Source: Pseudomonas sp. dw_358
GTDB lineage: Bacteria; Pseudomonadota; Gammaproteobacteria; Pseudomonadales; Pseudomonadaceae
Length of the DNA stretch: 64,000 nucleotides
NCBI RefSeq assembly: GCF_018449655.1
Contig: NZ_JAAVUX010000001.1
Location: 698,245-762,244, forward strand
Direction: 5' to 3'
The position numbers were made by a program, and so were the translations under genes. The notes beneath the pieces are model-generated. The model saw nothing but the letters and a program-made list of their open reading frames with translations, searched no databases and had not been told where the DNA came from. Below are positions 10,573 through 20,205 of the stretch, piece after piece; positions within the stretch are counted from its first letter, which is position 1; every line of letters begins with the position of its first letter.

Positions 10573-11154
10573 CTAGACTTTCGAGTTCAACTCGATCACA
10601 CAACACCGCCCCGCCAGATTGACCTTCAGCAAGCCTTGTTGATCGTCGATCTGCAAGCTGTCATAGATCCCCAAGGACTCTGCTGGATAGCCCGCGATTC
10701 GTATCTGTAGATCATCGCAGGCGCTGAACACCAGCACCGTCTGCGCCGAGGTAAACAAGGTGCTCGGCACAATGCCGTCCAGCCATTGCAGACGGACCTG
10801 ATAGCGCTGCGGCGCATAGATGAGGTTGAAGTCGCGGATGGTCGCGCCGAGCAAGGTGCAATCGACCGTGGCATCGCCGCTGAACGCCAACGGATCGAAT
10901 GGCAGCAGGTCACGGCTGATCTTGCCGTCGATGGTCAGGTTCATGCCATCGCCTTGCAACACCGTGATCACCCGCTTGTAACCATTGAAGGTCGAGAACC
11001 CTCCGGATTCGGCAATGTCGGCAATCGACACCCGCCAGCCAAAACCGTCCAGGCCATGGCCCGCGTCGCGACTGATTTCCTCGGTGCTGCCACCACCGTT
11101 CTTCCAAGGCATGCGCGGGTACTGGGCCGCACGTAGAATCTTCAGTCGGCTCAT
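10573..11154 (-). CDS. hutD: HutD family protein
   Basis: 193 aa cupin-like protein found with hutC in pseudomonads; proposed to limit hut activity, possibly by binding formylglutamate or urocanate. Family blocks are present: [14 protein letters not shown] (residues 16-29), [31 protein letters not shown] and [15 protein letters not shown] 11154 overlaps the hutC stop (ATGA), so it is translationally coupled to hutC. The 190-bp gap to hutU holds the operator. Confidence 0.92.
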   Translation of the reverse strand: MSRLKILRAAQYPRMPWKNGGGSTEEISRDAGHGLDGFGWRVSIADIAESGGFSTFNGYKRVITVLQGDGMNLTIDGKISRDLLPFDPLAFSGDATVDCTLLGATIRDFNLIYAPQRYQVRLQWLDGIVPSTLFTSAQTVLVFSACDDLQIRIAGYPAESLGIYDSLQIDDQQGLLKVNLAGRCCVIELNSKV

Positions 11155-11900
11155 TTGCTGAAACGTCCTTCCAGACGATGACGGGAACCCGGGTGAATCA
11201 AGCGCGCGGCGGTGACCGGCTGGCGACCCGACCAGGTGCGACGACGGATCAACAGGCACGGCTCGCCAGACGCTATCTGTAACAGCGCGCATTCTTCGGG
11301 ATCGGCCAGGATGGCCTCGACCACGTGCTCACCCTCGGTCAGCGGCGCTACCTGAGAAAGGTAAGCGTAGGGGGTTTTCTGGCTGAAATCCTGCTTGAGG
11401 TAGTCCGGCGCGACCAGCGCATTGACGAAACGGTCTTCGATCTGCACGGCAATATCGTTTTCGTAGTGCACGATCACCGAGTGAAAGACCCGCTGCCCTT
11501 CGCGCATATCCAGTGCCAGAGCGCGCTCGGAGCCTGCAGCCTCTTCGGTCAGCAGGATCACCTGGCAGCTGTGGCGATGCCCGCGCGCGGCGATTTCATC
11601 GGCGATGTTGTGCACTTCGAACAAGGCCGACTGGGTTTTCGGCTCGGCGACAAAAGTGCCCACACCTTGCATGCGCACCAACAGCCCTTCGGCGGTCAGT
11701 TCGCGCAGGGCTCGGTTGATGGTCATGCGGCTGAAACCCAGCTGGGTCACCAGTTCGCTTTCCGAGGGCACGCGGTGATGAGGCGGCCAGACACCGTTCT
11801 GGATCTGCTGGGCAATCATCAGTTTGACGCGCGCATACAAGGGCGCCGGGCTTTCGCCCATCTGAGCGACCAGCGAGGTAACAGCAGGCGGAGTCGGCAC
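11151..11900 (-). CDS. hutC: Histidine utilisation repressor (GntR family)
   Basis: Urocanate-responsive repressor of the hut genes. 249 aa. The GntR winged helix is at about residues 20-86 (LYARVKLMIAQQI, PSESELVTQLGFSRMTINRALRELTAEGLLVRMQGVGTFVAE), followed by a UTRA ligand domain (FEVHNIADEIAARGH onward). GTG start at 11900 with AGGG about 7 bases upstream; no closer ATG fits family N-termini. The gene diverges from hutF, and the 117-bp region between them carries a TGTA-N2-TACA operator, consistent with autoregulation. Confidence 0.94.
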   Translation of the reverse strand: MPTPPAVTSLVAQMGESPAPLYARVKLMIAQQIQNGVWPPHHRVPSESELVTQLGFSRMTINRALRELTAEGLLVRMQGVGTFVAEPKTQSALFEVHNIADEIAARGHRHSCQVILLTEEAAGSERALALDMREGQRVFHSVIVHYENDIAVQIEDRFVNALVAPDYLKQDFSQKTPYAYLSQVAPLTEGEHVVEAILADPEECALLQIASGEPCLLIRRRTWSGRQPVTAARLIHPGSRHRLEGRFSK

Positions 11901-11977
11901 GGGAATTCCCTGTTCTTGATCTGAAGGCAGATGAATAAAACCATAGCTTGCCGGAGTTTACCGAGCAGGCAAACGTC

Positions 11978-11993
11978 TGTATATGTATATACA
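11978..11993. promoter_or_regulatory. Putative HutC operator between hutC and hutF
   Basis: TGTATATGTATATACA includes TGTATATACA (11984-11993), an exact TGTA-N2-TACA palindrome, plus an overlapping second half site. It sits 25 bases before the hutF start and 78 bases before the hutC start, so one site could repress both divergent genes. Confidence 0.75.
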
Positions 11994-12017
11994 AATTTCC
12001 TCTACGAGGTGCCGTTC

Positions 12018-13379
12018 ATGGCTGCCTTTTTTGCAGAACGCGCCCTGCTGCCTGGCGGCTGGGCTGAAAATGTCCGCCTGGAAGTGCTCGACGGGATCAT
12101 CAGCCACGTGCAGGTCGGCGCCGCTGCCGCCGATGCCGAGCGCCTCGCGGGTCCACTACTGGCGGGCATGCCCAACCTGCACTCCCATGCGTTCCAGCGG
12201 GCCATGGCCGGGCTGGCCGAGGTCGCGGGCAACCCCGATGACAGCTTCTGGACCTGGCGTGACCTGATGTACCGGCTCGTGGGCAGGATCAGCCCCGATC
12301 AGGTGGAGGTGATCGCCTGCCAGCTGTACATCGAAATGCTCAAGGCCGGTTATACCTCGGTGGCCGAGTTTCATTACGTGCATCACGATCCGGCAGGCCA
12401 GGCCTATGCCGACCCCGCCGAACTGTCCGGGCGCATCAGCCAGGCCGCCGCCCGAGCCGGCATCGGCCTGACCTTGCTGCCGGTGCTGTACAGCCACTCG
12501 GGCTTTGGCGGCCAGGCGCCAAATGACGGTCAGCGCCGCTTCATCAACAGCACCGAGCAGTACCTCGATCTACAGGCCCGCCTGGCACCGCTCCTCGCGG
12601 CGCAACCAGCGCAGCGTCTGGGGCTGTGCTTTCACTCGCTGCGGGCGGTTACCCCGATGCAGATCGAAGACGTGCTGGCGGCCGGAGATGCCAGCGCGCC
12701 GGTGCACATCCACATTGCCGAACAGCAGAAGGAAGTCGACGACTGCCTGAACTGGAGCCAGCGGCGCCCCATTCAATGGCTGTATGAAAACACGGCCGTG
12801 GATGCCCGCTGGTGCCTGGTCCATGCCACCCACGCCAACCCTGAGGAGGTCAGCCTGATGGCCGGCAGCGGCGCGGTGGCAGGCTTGTGTCTGACCACCG
12901 AGGCGAATCTGGGCGACGGTATTTTCCCGGCCGTGGACTATCTTGCTCAGGGCGGCCGCATGGGCATCGGCTCGGACAGCCATGTGTCCTTGAGCGTGGT
13001 CGAGGAATTGCGCTGGCTGGAATACGGCCAACGCCTGCGTGATCAGCGCCGCAACCGGCTGTATGGCGCCGACCAGCCAATGGTCGGACGCACGCTGTAC
13101 GATGCGGCACTGGCGGGCGGCGCCCAGGCCTTGGGGCAGGCTGTGGGGCAACTGGCGGTGGGCTTGCGCGCTGACTGGCTGGTGCTCGATGGCAGCGATC
13201 CGTACCTGGCCACGGCCAGTGGCGACGGGATTCTCAACCGCTGGCTGTTCGCCGGTGGCGATCGGCAAGTGCGCGATGTAATGGTCAATGGCAAGTGGGT
13301 GGTACGGCAAGGGCGGCACGCCGATCAGGACAACAGCGCGGTGGCTTTTGCCAAGGTCCTGCGGGAAATGCTCGATTAA
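12018..13379 (+). CDS. hutF: Formimidoylglutamate deiminase
   Basis: Converts N-formimidoyl-L-glutamate to N-formyl-L-glutamate plus ammonia, which HutG then hydrolyses; this marks the five-step Pseudomonas pathway. 453 aa amidohydrolase. Metal ligands are in MPNLHSHAFQRAMAGL (near residue 55); HIHIAEQQKEVDDC, LVHATHAN and GIGSDSHVSLS carry the remaining ligands. ATG 12018 has GAGGT 7 bases upstream. Divergent from hutC. Confidence 0.96.
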   Translation: MAAFFAERALLPGGWAENVRLEVLDGIISHVQVGAAAADAERLAGPLLAGMPNLHSHAFQRAMAGLAEVAGNPDDSFWTWRDLMYRLVGRISPDQVEVIACQLYIEMLKAGYTSVAEFHYVHHDPAGQAYADPAELSGRISQAAARAGIGLTLLPVLYSHSGFGGQAPNDGQRRFINSTEQYLDLQARLAPLLAAQPAQRLGLCFHSLRAVTPMQIEDVLAAGDASAPVHIHIAEQQKEVDDCLNWSQRRPIQWLYENTAVDARWCLVHATHANPEEVSLMAGSGAVAGLCLTTEANLGDGIFPAVDYLAQGGRMGIGSDSHVSLSVVEELRWLEYGQRLRDQRRNRLYGADQPMVGRTLYDAALAGGAQALGQAVGQLAVGLRADWLVLDGSDPYLATASGDGILNRWLFAGGDRQVRDVMVNGKWVVRQGRHADQDNSAVAFAKVLREMLD

Positions 13380-13387
13380 GGCGACTG

Positions 13388-13473
13388 GCCTCATCGCGGG
13401 CAAGCCCTGCTTCCACAGCGTGATCTCAGGGCTGGAGTACAACCTGTGGGAGCGGCTTGCCCGCGATGAGGCC
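13388..13473. repeat. REPIN, family with arm GGCCTCATCGCGGGCAAGCC
   Basis: A perfect 20-base inverted repeat: arms 13388-13407 and 13454-13473 with a 46-base spacer. It lies between the converging 3' ends of hutF and blc. The arm sequence differs from the GAGCTTGCTCGGGAA family seen elsewhere, so at least two REP families coexist here. It may act as a two-way transcription barrier. Confidence 0.9.
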
Positions 13474-13491
13474 CGAACCGGCCTATCTATG

Positions 13492-14079
13492 TTACCGAAG
13501 GACTTTTATCTCACTGTCCTTCACACGCCAGATCAAGCGGCTGGTGTCATACCCCTGCTGCCGGGCCTTGGCCAGCAGCTCTTCGCGCACCTGGCTGGTA
13601 ACTTCTGGCGTGCGCGACAGGAGCCACAGGTACTTGCGCTGCTGGTCACCCACGACCGCGACATTGTAGCCACCGTCCACGTACAGCACCCAGTAATCAC
13701 CCTTGGCCACGCCCGGCAGCAGCCTGGAAAACCAGTTGTCGAACACCACCCACAGTTTGTCGGTCTTGCCCGGCACTTGCGGCGAAGCCGTGGCAGTGGC
13801 CTGCTCCCAGCGGCCTTCGGCGGTCCGGCAGCGATTGAGGACCGCCACGTTGCCGTCCGCCTTGAGCCCGTAGTGCGCCTCGGATTGCGCACAGTTGCGC
13901 TGGAAGAACATCGGCAGGCGCGCCAACTCGTACCAAGTGCCCTGATAGCGCTTGAGGTCGACCTGGCCCACTGTGTTCGGCGGCGCCAGATCGCTGCCGT
14001 TGCGGCTGGTACAAGCGGCCAGCAACAGGCCACCTGCCGCGAGGGTCAGCAGGGCAATCGTGGATTTACGCATAAGCAT
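13492..14079 (-). CDS. blc: Outer-membrane lipocalin lipoprotein
   Basis: Bacterial lipocalin anchored to the outer membrane, thought to bind fatty acids or phospholipids under envelope stress. 195 aa with a lipoprotein signal: basic RKS, hydrophobic ALLTLAAGGLLLA and lipobox LLAACTS with the lipidated Cys near residue 22. The lipocalin fingerprint YQGTWYELARLPMFFQ follows, and DYWVLYVDGGYNVAVVG and YLWLLSRTP form later strands. Start ATG 14079; ATG 14073 is also possible and has better spacing from AAGGA. Confidence 0.93.
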   Translation of the reverse strand: MLMRKSTIALLTLAAGGLLLAACTSRNGSDLAPPNTVGQVDLKRYQGTWYELARLPMFFQRNCAQSEAHYGLKADGNVAVLNRCRTAEGRWEQATATASPQVPGKTDKLWVVFDNWFSRLLPGVAKGDYWVLYVDGGYNVAVVGDQQRKYLWLLSRTPEVTSQVREELLAKARQQGYDTSRLIWRVKDSEIKVLR

Positions 14080-14266
14080 CGGTCCTTGGCAGGGAACAGA
14101 GGGAATGCAGCTTAGAAGAGCAAAGCGGGAGGGGGTTCAACCGGGGTTGACGCGAAAAGCCGTAGCCAACCTTGGTCGCGGCCGCCGCGCCCCGTCATGA
14201 CGGACAGACCGCAGCGCCCTTATCGCGAGCACACTCGGCTACGCCGATCGTACTGTCAGCTTTTGA

Positions 14267-15274
14267 TCAGTTGTGATAACCGGTCACACGTTCGACTTCT
14301 TCCTTGGAGCCCAAAAACACCGCCACCCGCTGGTGCAGGCCATCAGGCTGAATGTCGAGAATCCGCTGATGACCATCGGTGGACATGCCGCCGGCCTGTT
14401 CCACAAGGAACGACATCGGGTTGGCTTCATACATCAGGCGCAGCTTGCCGGGCTTGGACGGGTCGCGAGCGTCGCGCGGGTACATGAACAGGCCGCCACG
14501 GGTCAGGATGCGGTGCACGTCACCGACCATCGCCGCCACCCAGCGCATGTTGTAGTCCTTCTTCAGCGGGCCTTCCTTGCCGGCCATCAACTCGTCGACG
14601 TAGCGCTTGACCGGCTCTTCCCAGTGCCGCTGGTTGGACATGTTGACAGCAAATTCCTGGGTACTTTGCGGAATGGTGATGTCTTCGTGGGTCAAGGCGA
14701 AGCTGCCCATTTCGCGGTCCAGGGTAAAGCCCTTGACGCCGTCACCCAAGGTCAGCACCAGCATGGTCTGCGGGCCGTAGATCGCGTAACCGGCGGCGAC
14801 CTGCTCGGTACCTGGCTGCAGAAAAGCCTTCTCGTTGAGCGGCTCGTTCTGGGTCAGGTACTCCTGCGGGCAACGCAGCACCGAGAAGATGGTCCCGACC
14901 GGTGCGTTGATGTCGATGTTGGACGAACCGTCCAAGGGGTCGAACACCAGCAGGTAGGCACCCTTGGGGTACTTGCCCGGGATCTGGTAGGCGTTGTCCA
15001 TTTCTTCGGACGCCATGCCGGCCAGCGTGCCGCCCCATTCGTTGGCTTCCAGCAGGATGTCGTTGGACATGACGTCCAGCTTCTTCTGCACTTCGCCCTG
15101 CACGTTTTCGGTGCCCATGCTGCCCAGAACACCTCCCAGGGCGCCTTTGGACACGGCGTGGCTGATCTCTTTGCAAGCGCGCGCCACCACCTCGATAAGG
15201 AAGCGCAGATCGGCAGGCGTGTTGTTGCTGCGGGTCTGCTCGATCAAATAGCGACTCAGGGTAACGCGGGACAT
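14267..15274 (-). CDS. fbp: Fructose-1,6-bisphosphatase class I
   Basis: Gluconeogenic phosphatase converting fructose-1,6-bisphosphate to fructose-6-phosphate, Mg2+-dependent, cytosolic. 335 aa. The metal-binding motif is [22 protein letters not shown] (about residues 112-133). [14 protein letters not shown] carries upstream acidic ligands and GGLFMYPRD and [15 protein letters not shown] form the substrate side. ATG 15274 has GGAG 6 bases upstream; an in-frame start 18 bases earlier lacks such a site. Stands alone on the minus strand. Confidence 0.97.
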   Translation of the reverse strand: MSRVTLSRYLIEQTRSNNTPADLRFLIEVVARACKEISHAVSKGALGGVLGSMGTENVQGEVQKKLDVMSNDILLEANEWGGTLAGMASEEMDNAYQIPGKYPKGAYLLVFDPLDGSSNIDINAPVGTIFSVLRCPQEYLTQNEPLNEKAFLQPGTEQVAAGYAIYGPQTMLVLTLGDGVKGFTLDREMGSFALTHEDITIPQSTQEFAVNMSNQRHWEEPVKRYVDELMAGKEGPLKKDYNMRWVAAMVGDVHRILTRGGLFMYPRDARDPSKPGKLRLMYEANPMSFLVEQAGGMSTDGHQRILDIQPDGLHQRVAVFLGSKEEVERVTGYHN

Positions 15275-15446
15275 GGACGACTCCAGAGACAAGAGGGAGA
15301 GGGAAACCTGCGCGCAGTCTACAGACCGGGCGTAAAGCTGACGAGCGGCAGGACAAGCTCACCGCCGGCAGCGATCAGACCGGGTCGACCCCGCAAGAGT
15401 TCAGGTACCGCTTTGCCAGCGTAGCTGCAAATTTCGTGCACGGGTA

Positions 15447-16820
15447 TCAACGCGGCCGTGCCGAACGTGGTCGGCCCAGGCCCCAGGCCAGTACCGCGAG
15501 CACCACCGCCGCCAGCAGCAGCCCAAGCCACAATGCCAGGTGGGTCCAATCCGGCGCCAGGCTGGCCGGCGCCGGTGCAGGCGCCTTGGCAGCAGGCGCC
15601 GCCGGCTTGCTCACCGGCCTGGGTGCCGGGGCGACCACTATCTGGGCCTCGCCCGTCACGGCCAAGCCGTTGGCCACGGGGACGGCGGCACTGCGCACCG
15701 TGGCGCTGCCCACGGCCAGGGTGAACGGGCCATCGCCCTCGGCCTTGAACACTACCTGCGCCGGTCGCGCCGCCACTTGGAGGCGCGGCACGGTGCTGCC
15801 CAGGCCGCCACCACGGTCATCGACCTGGAGAAGAATCTGGCGCACCACCTGGCCCGGCATGGCCATCTGGTCCTGGACGAAGTCCTGACCGCTCTGCGAC
15901 AGCCGATACAGCAGCCCGTTCTGCAACGGTTGCCAGCTGCCATTGGCATCGCTGCGACCGTAAACGGCCACCGGCGCCAAGGTGTTGGGTTGCTGAACGA
16001 TGAACTTGACCCGCTCCACCGCCAGCGGCACCGGCAGCTGCCAGATGTATTCGTTGGGCTTGTCGCTGCGACCGCTTAAAGGATCGGACCAACTCAGAGA
16101 TTCTGCCGGCGCCTTGGACAGGTCACTGGTGATCTGCACCGAGCTGAGAATCGGCGCCGACTGCGGCCATAGCAAACGCAGATAGCGCGCCGGTTTGCCG
16201 GCCAGGTCGACATCGTGCTGCTCGATGCGCTCGTCGGCAAAGGAGAAGCGCCCGACCTGGCCCTCACCCCAGCTCTGCCAGTGCTGCAGGTCATCGCTGG
16301 CTTCGAGGGTGAAACGCTGGAAGCCTTCGCGTTCGCTGGTCCAGTCGAAATTGAGATTGATCAGCGGCGCCTTGATCGCGCTGGTGTCCAGCAGCCAGCC
16401 GCGCAGGGCCTCCTCCCCCGCCTCCAGTTCTTCGGCAGGCTGTACATCGATCACGCTGCCATTGGCAGCCAATTGCACGCGCACGTCCGGCACCCGTCGG
16501 GTGCCGTCGGCTGCATCATAAAGAGGGAAGAACTTGACGTCAGTCTCGGCATCCTTGGCCGCAGGCGGTACGCTGGTGCGGTGCAGGCTGTAGGCCTGCG
16601 CCGCGCCGGCAGCGTTCAATACGCGCAGATCGCCCAAATCGGGCTGGTGCGCGGAAAACTCGGCCGTCACCGGAAGTTGCAGCCGGTACCACGGACCCGC
16701 ACCGCTCAGTGCCAGTGGCCATTGCCGGGCAAAATCACCCGGCTGCTGCTCGGCGGCCAGCGCCGACAGCACGGTACACAACGCCAAAGCGCCCACTAGC
16801 CAGCCACTGGACCTGATCAC
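15447..16820 (-). CDS. DUF3999 family envelope protein
   Basis: 457 aa, function unknown. GTG 16820 with AGGAG 9 bases upstream gives an N-terminal signal peptide (hydrophobic WLVGALALCTVLSALAA). A beta-rich periplasmic body follows with two LRxLWP/FxLEASDDLQHW stretches like carbohydrate-binding modules (LNFDWTSEREGFQRFTLEASDDLQHWQSW). Near the C-terminus there is a Pro/Ala linker (PVSKPAAPAAKAPAPAPAS), then one transmembrane helix (LALWLGLLLAAVVLAVLAWGL) and a basic tail. I recall this family as usually paired with a multi-span DUF2339 gene directly upstream; here the next gene is glgP, 93 bp away, so the partner is absent. Confidence 0.8.
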   Translation of the reverse strand: MIRSSGWLVGALALCTVLSALAAEQQPGDFARQWPLALSGAGPWYRLQLPVTAEFSAHQPDLGDLRVLNAAGAAQAYSLHRTSVPPAAKDAETDVKFFPLYDAADGTRRVPDVRVQLAANGSVIDVQPAEELEAGEEALRGWLLDTSAIKAPLINLNFDWTSEREGFQRFTLEASDDLQHWQSWGEGQVGRFSFADERIEQHDVDLAGKPARYLRLLWPQSAPILSSVQITSDLSKAPAESLSWSDPLSGRSDKPNEYIWQLPVPLAVERVKFIVQQPNTLAPVAVYGRSDANGSWQPLQNGLLYRLSQSGQDFVQDQMAMPGQVVRQILLQVDDRGGGLGSTVPRLQVAARPAQVVFKAEGDGPFTLAVGSATVRSAAVPVANGLAVTGEAQIVVAPAPRPVSKPAAPAAKAPAPAPASLAPDWTHLALWLGLLLAAVVLAVLAWGLGRPRSARPR

Positions 16821-16913
16821 CTGACCACACTCCTCTCTGGCATGACCGATATCCTTGAAAGTCTGCGCCAAGTATATCGATCTGCCAGCACGGAATCACG
16901 CCAATGCTTGACG

Positions 16914-19361
16914 CTATTCCAGAGCTTTCCAGATTTCTTCGGCGTACTCGCGAATCGTGCGGTCCGAGGAGAACCACCCCATGCGCGCGGTGTTGAGCAC
17001 CGAGGCACGCCACCATTTATCGCTGTCATGCCAGAGCGCGTCGACCTTGCGCTGGGCATCCCAATAAGCATCGAAGTCGGCGCACAGATGGAAACGGTCG
17101 TAACCTACCAGGCCGTCCACAAGACCGGTGTAGCGCGAGGGATCATCCGAGGAAAAGGTCCCGCCGCGTATGGCCTGAAGGACATCGTTGAGGCGATGAG
17201 AACCGGCCACCTCGGCATGGGCGTTGAACTCATCGGTACGCTTGCGCTCCTCCACTTCTTGCGAAGTAAGGCCGAAGATGAACATGTTTTCTTCACCGAC
17301 GTAATCACGCATTTCCACGTTGGCGCCATCCAGGGTACCGATGGTCAGGGCGCCATTGAGGCCGAACTTCATGTTGCTGGTCCCCGACGCTTCATAACCG
17401 GCCGTGGAGATCTGCTCCGACAAGTCCGCCGCCGGGATGATGCTTTCGGCCAGGCTGACGTTGTAGTTGGGCAGGAACACCACCTTGAGCAAGCCGCGTA
17501 CGGTGGGGTCGTTGTTCACGGTGCGGGCAATGTCGTTGGCCAGTTTGATGATCAGTTTGGCCTGGTGATAGCTGGCCGCCGCCTTGCCGGAGAAGATCTT
17601 CACGCGGGGCACCCAGTTGGTGCCCGGCTCGGCACGAATGGCCTGGTACAGCGCCACGGTGTGGAACAGGTTGAGCAGCTGGCGCTTGTACTCGTGGATA
17701 CGCTTGACCTGCACGTCGAACAAGGCTTCAGGGCTGACGACGATGCCCAGGCGGTCATGGATGATCTTCGCCAGGGCTTTTTTGCTGTGCAGACGCTGCG
17801 CCGCGAAGGCTTTGCGGAATTCCGGCTTCTCGGCAAAGGGTTCCAGGTCCTTGAGGCGCCCTTCCGGATTGTCCAGCACGTCCTCGCCCAAGGCCTCTAT
17901 CAGCATTGCAGTCAGCGGCGGGTTGGCCTGGTACAGCCAGCGGCGGAAGGTGATGCCGTTGGTCTTGTTGTTGATGCGGTCCGGGTAGAGCTTGTGCAGC
18001 TCCTTGAACACGGTCTTGCGCATCAGTTGCGTGTGCAGCCCGGACACGCCGTTGATGCTGTGAGACCCGAGGAACGCCAGGTTGCCCATGCGCACGCGGC
18101 GGCCGTTGTCTTCTTCGATCAGCGACACGGCGCGCAGCAGGTCGAAGTCATCCTTGCCCTGGGCCCGCAGCGAATCGATGTGGTAAGCATTGATCAGGTA
18201 GATGATCTGCATGTGCCGCGGCAACATGCGCTCCATCAAGCCCACCGGCCAGGTTTCCAACGCTTCGGGCAGCAGGGTGTGGTTGGTGTACGACAAGGTG
18301 CCCACCGTAATCTGCCACGCGGTGTCCCAGACGATGCCATGGGTGTCCACCAACAGGCGCATCAGTTCCGGCACGGCAATGGACGGGTGGGTATCGTTGA
18401 GCTGGATGGCGGCCTTGTCGGCCAGGTTGAGCAGGGTGTCGTTCATGTTCAGGTGGCGGCGCAGCAAGTCCTGCAGCGAGGCCGACACAAAGAAGTATTC
18501 CTGACGCAGGCGCAACTCTTGCCCCGCCTCGGTGCTGTCCGCCGGGTAGAGTACGCGGGAGATACTTTCGGCGCGGGCCACTTCGGCCACGGCACCCAAG
18601 TGGTCTCCGGCGTTGAAACGTTCCAGGTGCAGCTCTTCCAGCGCACGGGCACGCCACAGCCGCAGGGTGTTGACGCTGGAGCCACGCCAGCCGACCACAG
18701 GGGTGTCATAGGCCACCGCTCGCACGGTTTCGGCGGGCCACCAGACCTGCTTCTGTTCGTTGGCGGTATTGACCGTTTCGACATGGCCGCCAAAGCTGAT
18801 GGGGTAGATCACTTCCGGACGCTCGAACTCCCAAGGGTTGCCGAAATCCAGCCAGTTCTCTGTCTGCTCCTGCTGCCAGCCATCGACGATGGCCTGGCGG
18901 AACAGCCCGTGCTCGTAACGAATACCGTAGCCATGGGCAGCAACGCCCAAGGTCGACATGCTTTCCATGAAGCACGCGGCCAGCCGGCCCAGGCCGCCGT
19001 TGCCCAGCGCCGCATCGGGCTCCAGCAGGCGGATACGCTCCAGATCCACGCCGAGGTCGGTGAGCGCCTCACGCGCTACGTCCAGCAGGCCCAGGTTGCT
19101 CAGGCTGTCGTAGAGCAGGCGGCCAATGAGGAATTCGAGGGAAAGGTAGTAGACCCGTTTCTGGCCTTTGCGGTAGATCTGCCGGGTGTGGTCCATCCAG
19201 TGTTCGACCATATGGTCGCGAGCGGCCAGTGCGATGGCTTCGAACCAGTCGTGATCAAAGGCATGGTCGGGGTCTTTGCCCACCGCATATGTAAGTTTGG
19301 CGAGTACAGCGGCACGGAATTCGGCCACCTCGGCGTCACGGACAAGCGGTTCCTGAGACAT
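16914..19361 (-). CDS. glgP: Glycogen/maltodextrin phosphorylase
   Basis: Releases glucose-1-phosphate from alpha-1,4-glucans; PLP-dependent GT35 enzyme, cytosolic. 815 aa, full length. The PLP lysine is Lys665 in SGTSNMKFGLNGALTIGT. Other family blocks are YLSLEFLIGRLL (near residue 72), NGGLGRLAACFMES, NDTHPSIAVPELMRLLVD and FDVQVKRIHEYKRQLLN. GAGGA lies 7 bases before ATG 19361. It stands apart from any other glycogen genes. A plus-strand frame of over 860 codons covers the same bases but is an antisense artefact of GC-rich codon use. Confidence 0.96.
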   Translation of the reverse strand: MSQEPLVRDAEVAEFRAAVLAKLTYAVGKDPDHAFDHDWFEAIALAARDHMVEHWMDHTRQIYRKGQKRVYYLSLEFLIGRLLYDSLSNLGLLDVAREALTDLGVDLERIRLLEPDAALGNGGLGRLAACFMESMSTLGVAAHGYGIRYEHGLFRQAIVDGWQQEQTENWLDFGNPWEFERPEVIYPISFGGHVETVNTANEQKQVWWPAETVRAVAYDTPVVGWRGSSVNTLRLWRARALEELHLERFNAGDHLGAVAEVARAESISRVLYPADSTEAGQELRLRQEYFFVSASLQDLLRRHLNMNDTLLNLADKAAIQLNDTHPSIAVPELMRLLVDTHGIVWDTAWQITVGTLSYTNHTLLPEALETWPVGLMERMLPRHMQIIYLINAYHIDSLRAQGKDDFDLLRAVSLIEEDNGRRVRMGNLAFLGSHSINGVSGLHTQLMRKTVFKELHKLYPDRINNKTNGITFRRWLYQANPPLTAMLIEALGEDVLDNPEGRLKDLEPFAEKPEFRKAFAAQRLHSKKALAKIIHDRLGIVVSPEALFDVQVKRIHEYKRQLLNLFHTVALYQAIRAEPGTNWVPRVKIFSGKAAASYHQAKLIIKLANDIARTVNNDPTVRGLLKVVFLPNYNVSLAESIIPAADLSEQISTAGYEASGTSNMKFGLNGALTIGTLDGANVEMRDYVGEENMFIFGLTSQEVEERKRTDEFNAHAEVAGSHRLNDVLQAIRGGTFSSDDPSRYTGLVDGLVGYDRFHLCADFDAYWDAQRKVDALWHDSDKWWRASVLNTARMGWFSSDRTIREYAEEIWKALE

Positions 19362-19594
19362 TCAGACGTCCTCGGGGGAGAGTTACGGTTTAGGAAAGCG
19401 GTCTTGAACAACCAACAACGAAACGAATAATCAGAGCCTAGACGGTCTGACAGGAGGTGGAGGTCTGGGTTCGACCTTTTGTGTCTCGACAGGGGCAAAA
19501 CCTGTACTTCCGGCAAATGGTTGTTCACAAATTCACCAACCCCGGTATCATCGCGCGCCCGCTGACCCGTTCACCGACCTGATTGATACTGACC

Positions 19595-20005
19595 ATGATG
19601 AGACCCACCCTGATCGCCGCCGCCGAGCTTGACCGCCTCGACACCTGGCAAAAATATAGCGCACCGATGTGCGGCTCGTGTGTGTCGAGCTGCTGCACCC
19701 TGCCGGTGGAAGTAAAGATCAAGGACCTGATCCGGATTGGCGTGGTCGACGAGTTCGAGATGGGCGACCCGCCGAAGAACATCGCCAAGCGCCTGCAAAA
19801 AGACGGCATCGTTGAACGCTTCAATCAGAAGACCGGCATTTTTACCCTGCAGCGCATGAGCAACAACGACTGCCTGTACCTGGACCGCAAGAGCCGCCTG
19901 TGCACGATCTACGAGCTGCGTCCCGACACCTGCCGCAACCACCCGAAGATTGGTCCGCGGCCGGGGTATTGCGCGTACAAGCCGAAGGCTGCGGCGCCAC
20001 GGTAG
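19595..20005 (+). CDS. YkgJ-family cysteine cluster protein
   Basis: 136 aa from ATG 19595 (ATG 19598 and an upstream TTG are alternatives; no strong ribosome site for any). The family is defined by a C-x2-C-x3-CC cluster and later cysteines, seen here as APMCGSCVSSCCTLPV (about 25-40), NNDCLYLDRKSRLCTIYELRPDTCRNHP and GYCAY. These proteins are thought to bind a metal or Fe-S cluster; the role is unknown. Transcribed away from glgP, with a 230-bp promoter region between. Confidence 0.85.
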   Translation: MMRPTLIAAAELDRLDTWQKYSAPMCGSCVSSCCTLPVEVKIKDLIRIGVVDEFEMGDPPKNIAKRLQKDGIVERFNQKTGIFTLQRMSNNDCLYLDRKSRLCTIYELRPDTCRNHPKIGPRPGYCAYKPKAAAPR

Positions 20006-20022
20006 GACGTCTGGCACCCCAC

Positions 20023-20115
20023 GGCGCAGGAGCCGACCTTGGTCGCGATGCAAACGACGCGGTCCGTCAGACAGAACGCATGACGGCCTTCGCGACCAAG
20101 GTCTGCTCCTACGCC
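20023..20115. repeat. REPIN, family with core GACCTTGGTCGCGA
   Basis: Long imperfect inverted repeat: left arm around 20023-20049 (GCAGGAGCCGACCTTGGTCG), right arm 20090-20115 (CGACCAAGGTCTGCTCCTAC). The spacer is about 40 bases. It lies downstream of the cysteine-cluster gene and before the typA terminator. This is a third palindrome family in the window. Confidence 0.8.
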
Positions 20116-20148
20116 GGGTGTGCATATTTCATCAAATGCCAAGACACA

Positions 20149-20184
20149 AAAAAGCCCCCGAGCCTTGCGGCGCGGGGGCTTTTT
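20149..20184. terminator. Bidirectional rho-independent terminator after typA
   Basis: AAAAAAGCCCCCG and CGGGGGCTTTTT form a GC-rich stem flanked by A and T runs. It ends minus-strand typA (stop at 20206) and could also stop plus-strand transcripts from the cysteine-cluster gene. Confidence 0.9.
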
Positions 20185-20205
20185 CATTCAGCTAGAACCT
20201 GATGA

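Noticed and set aside
16842..19430. 862-codon plus-strand frame opposite glgP
   Set aside because: Antisense shadow of glgP caused by third-position GC bias; glgP has all catalytic motifs in the minus frame.
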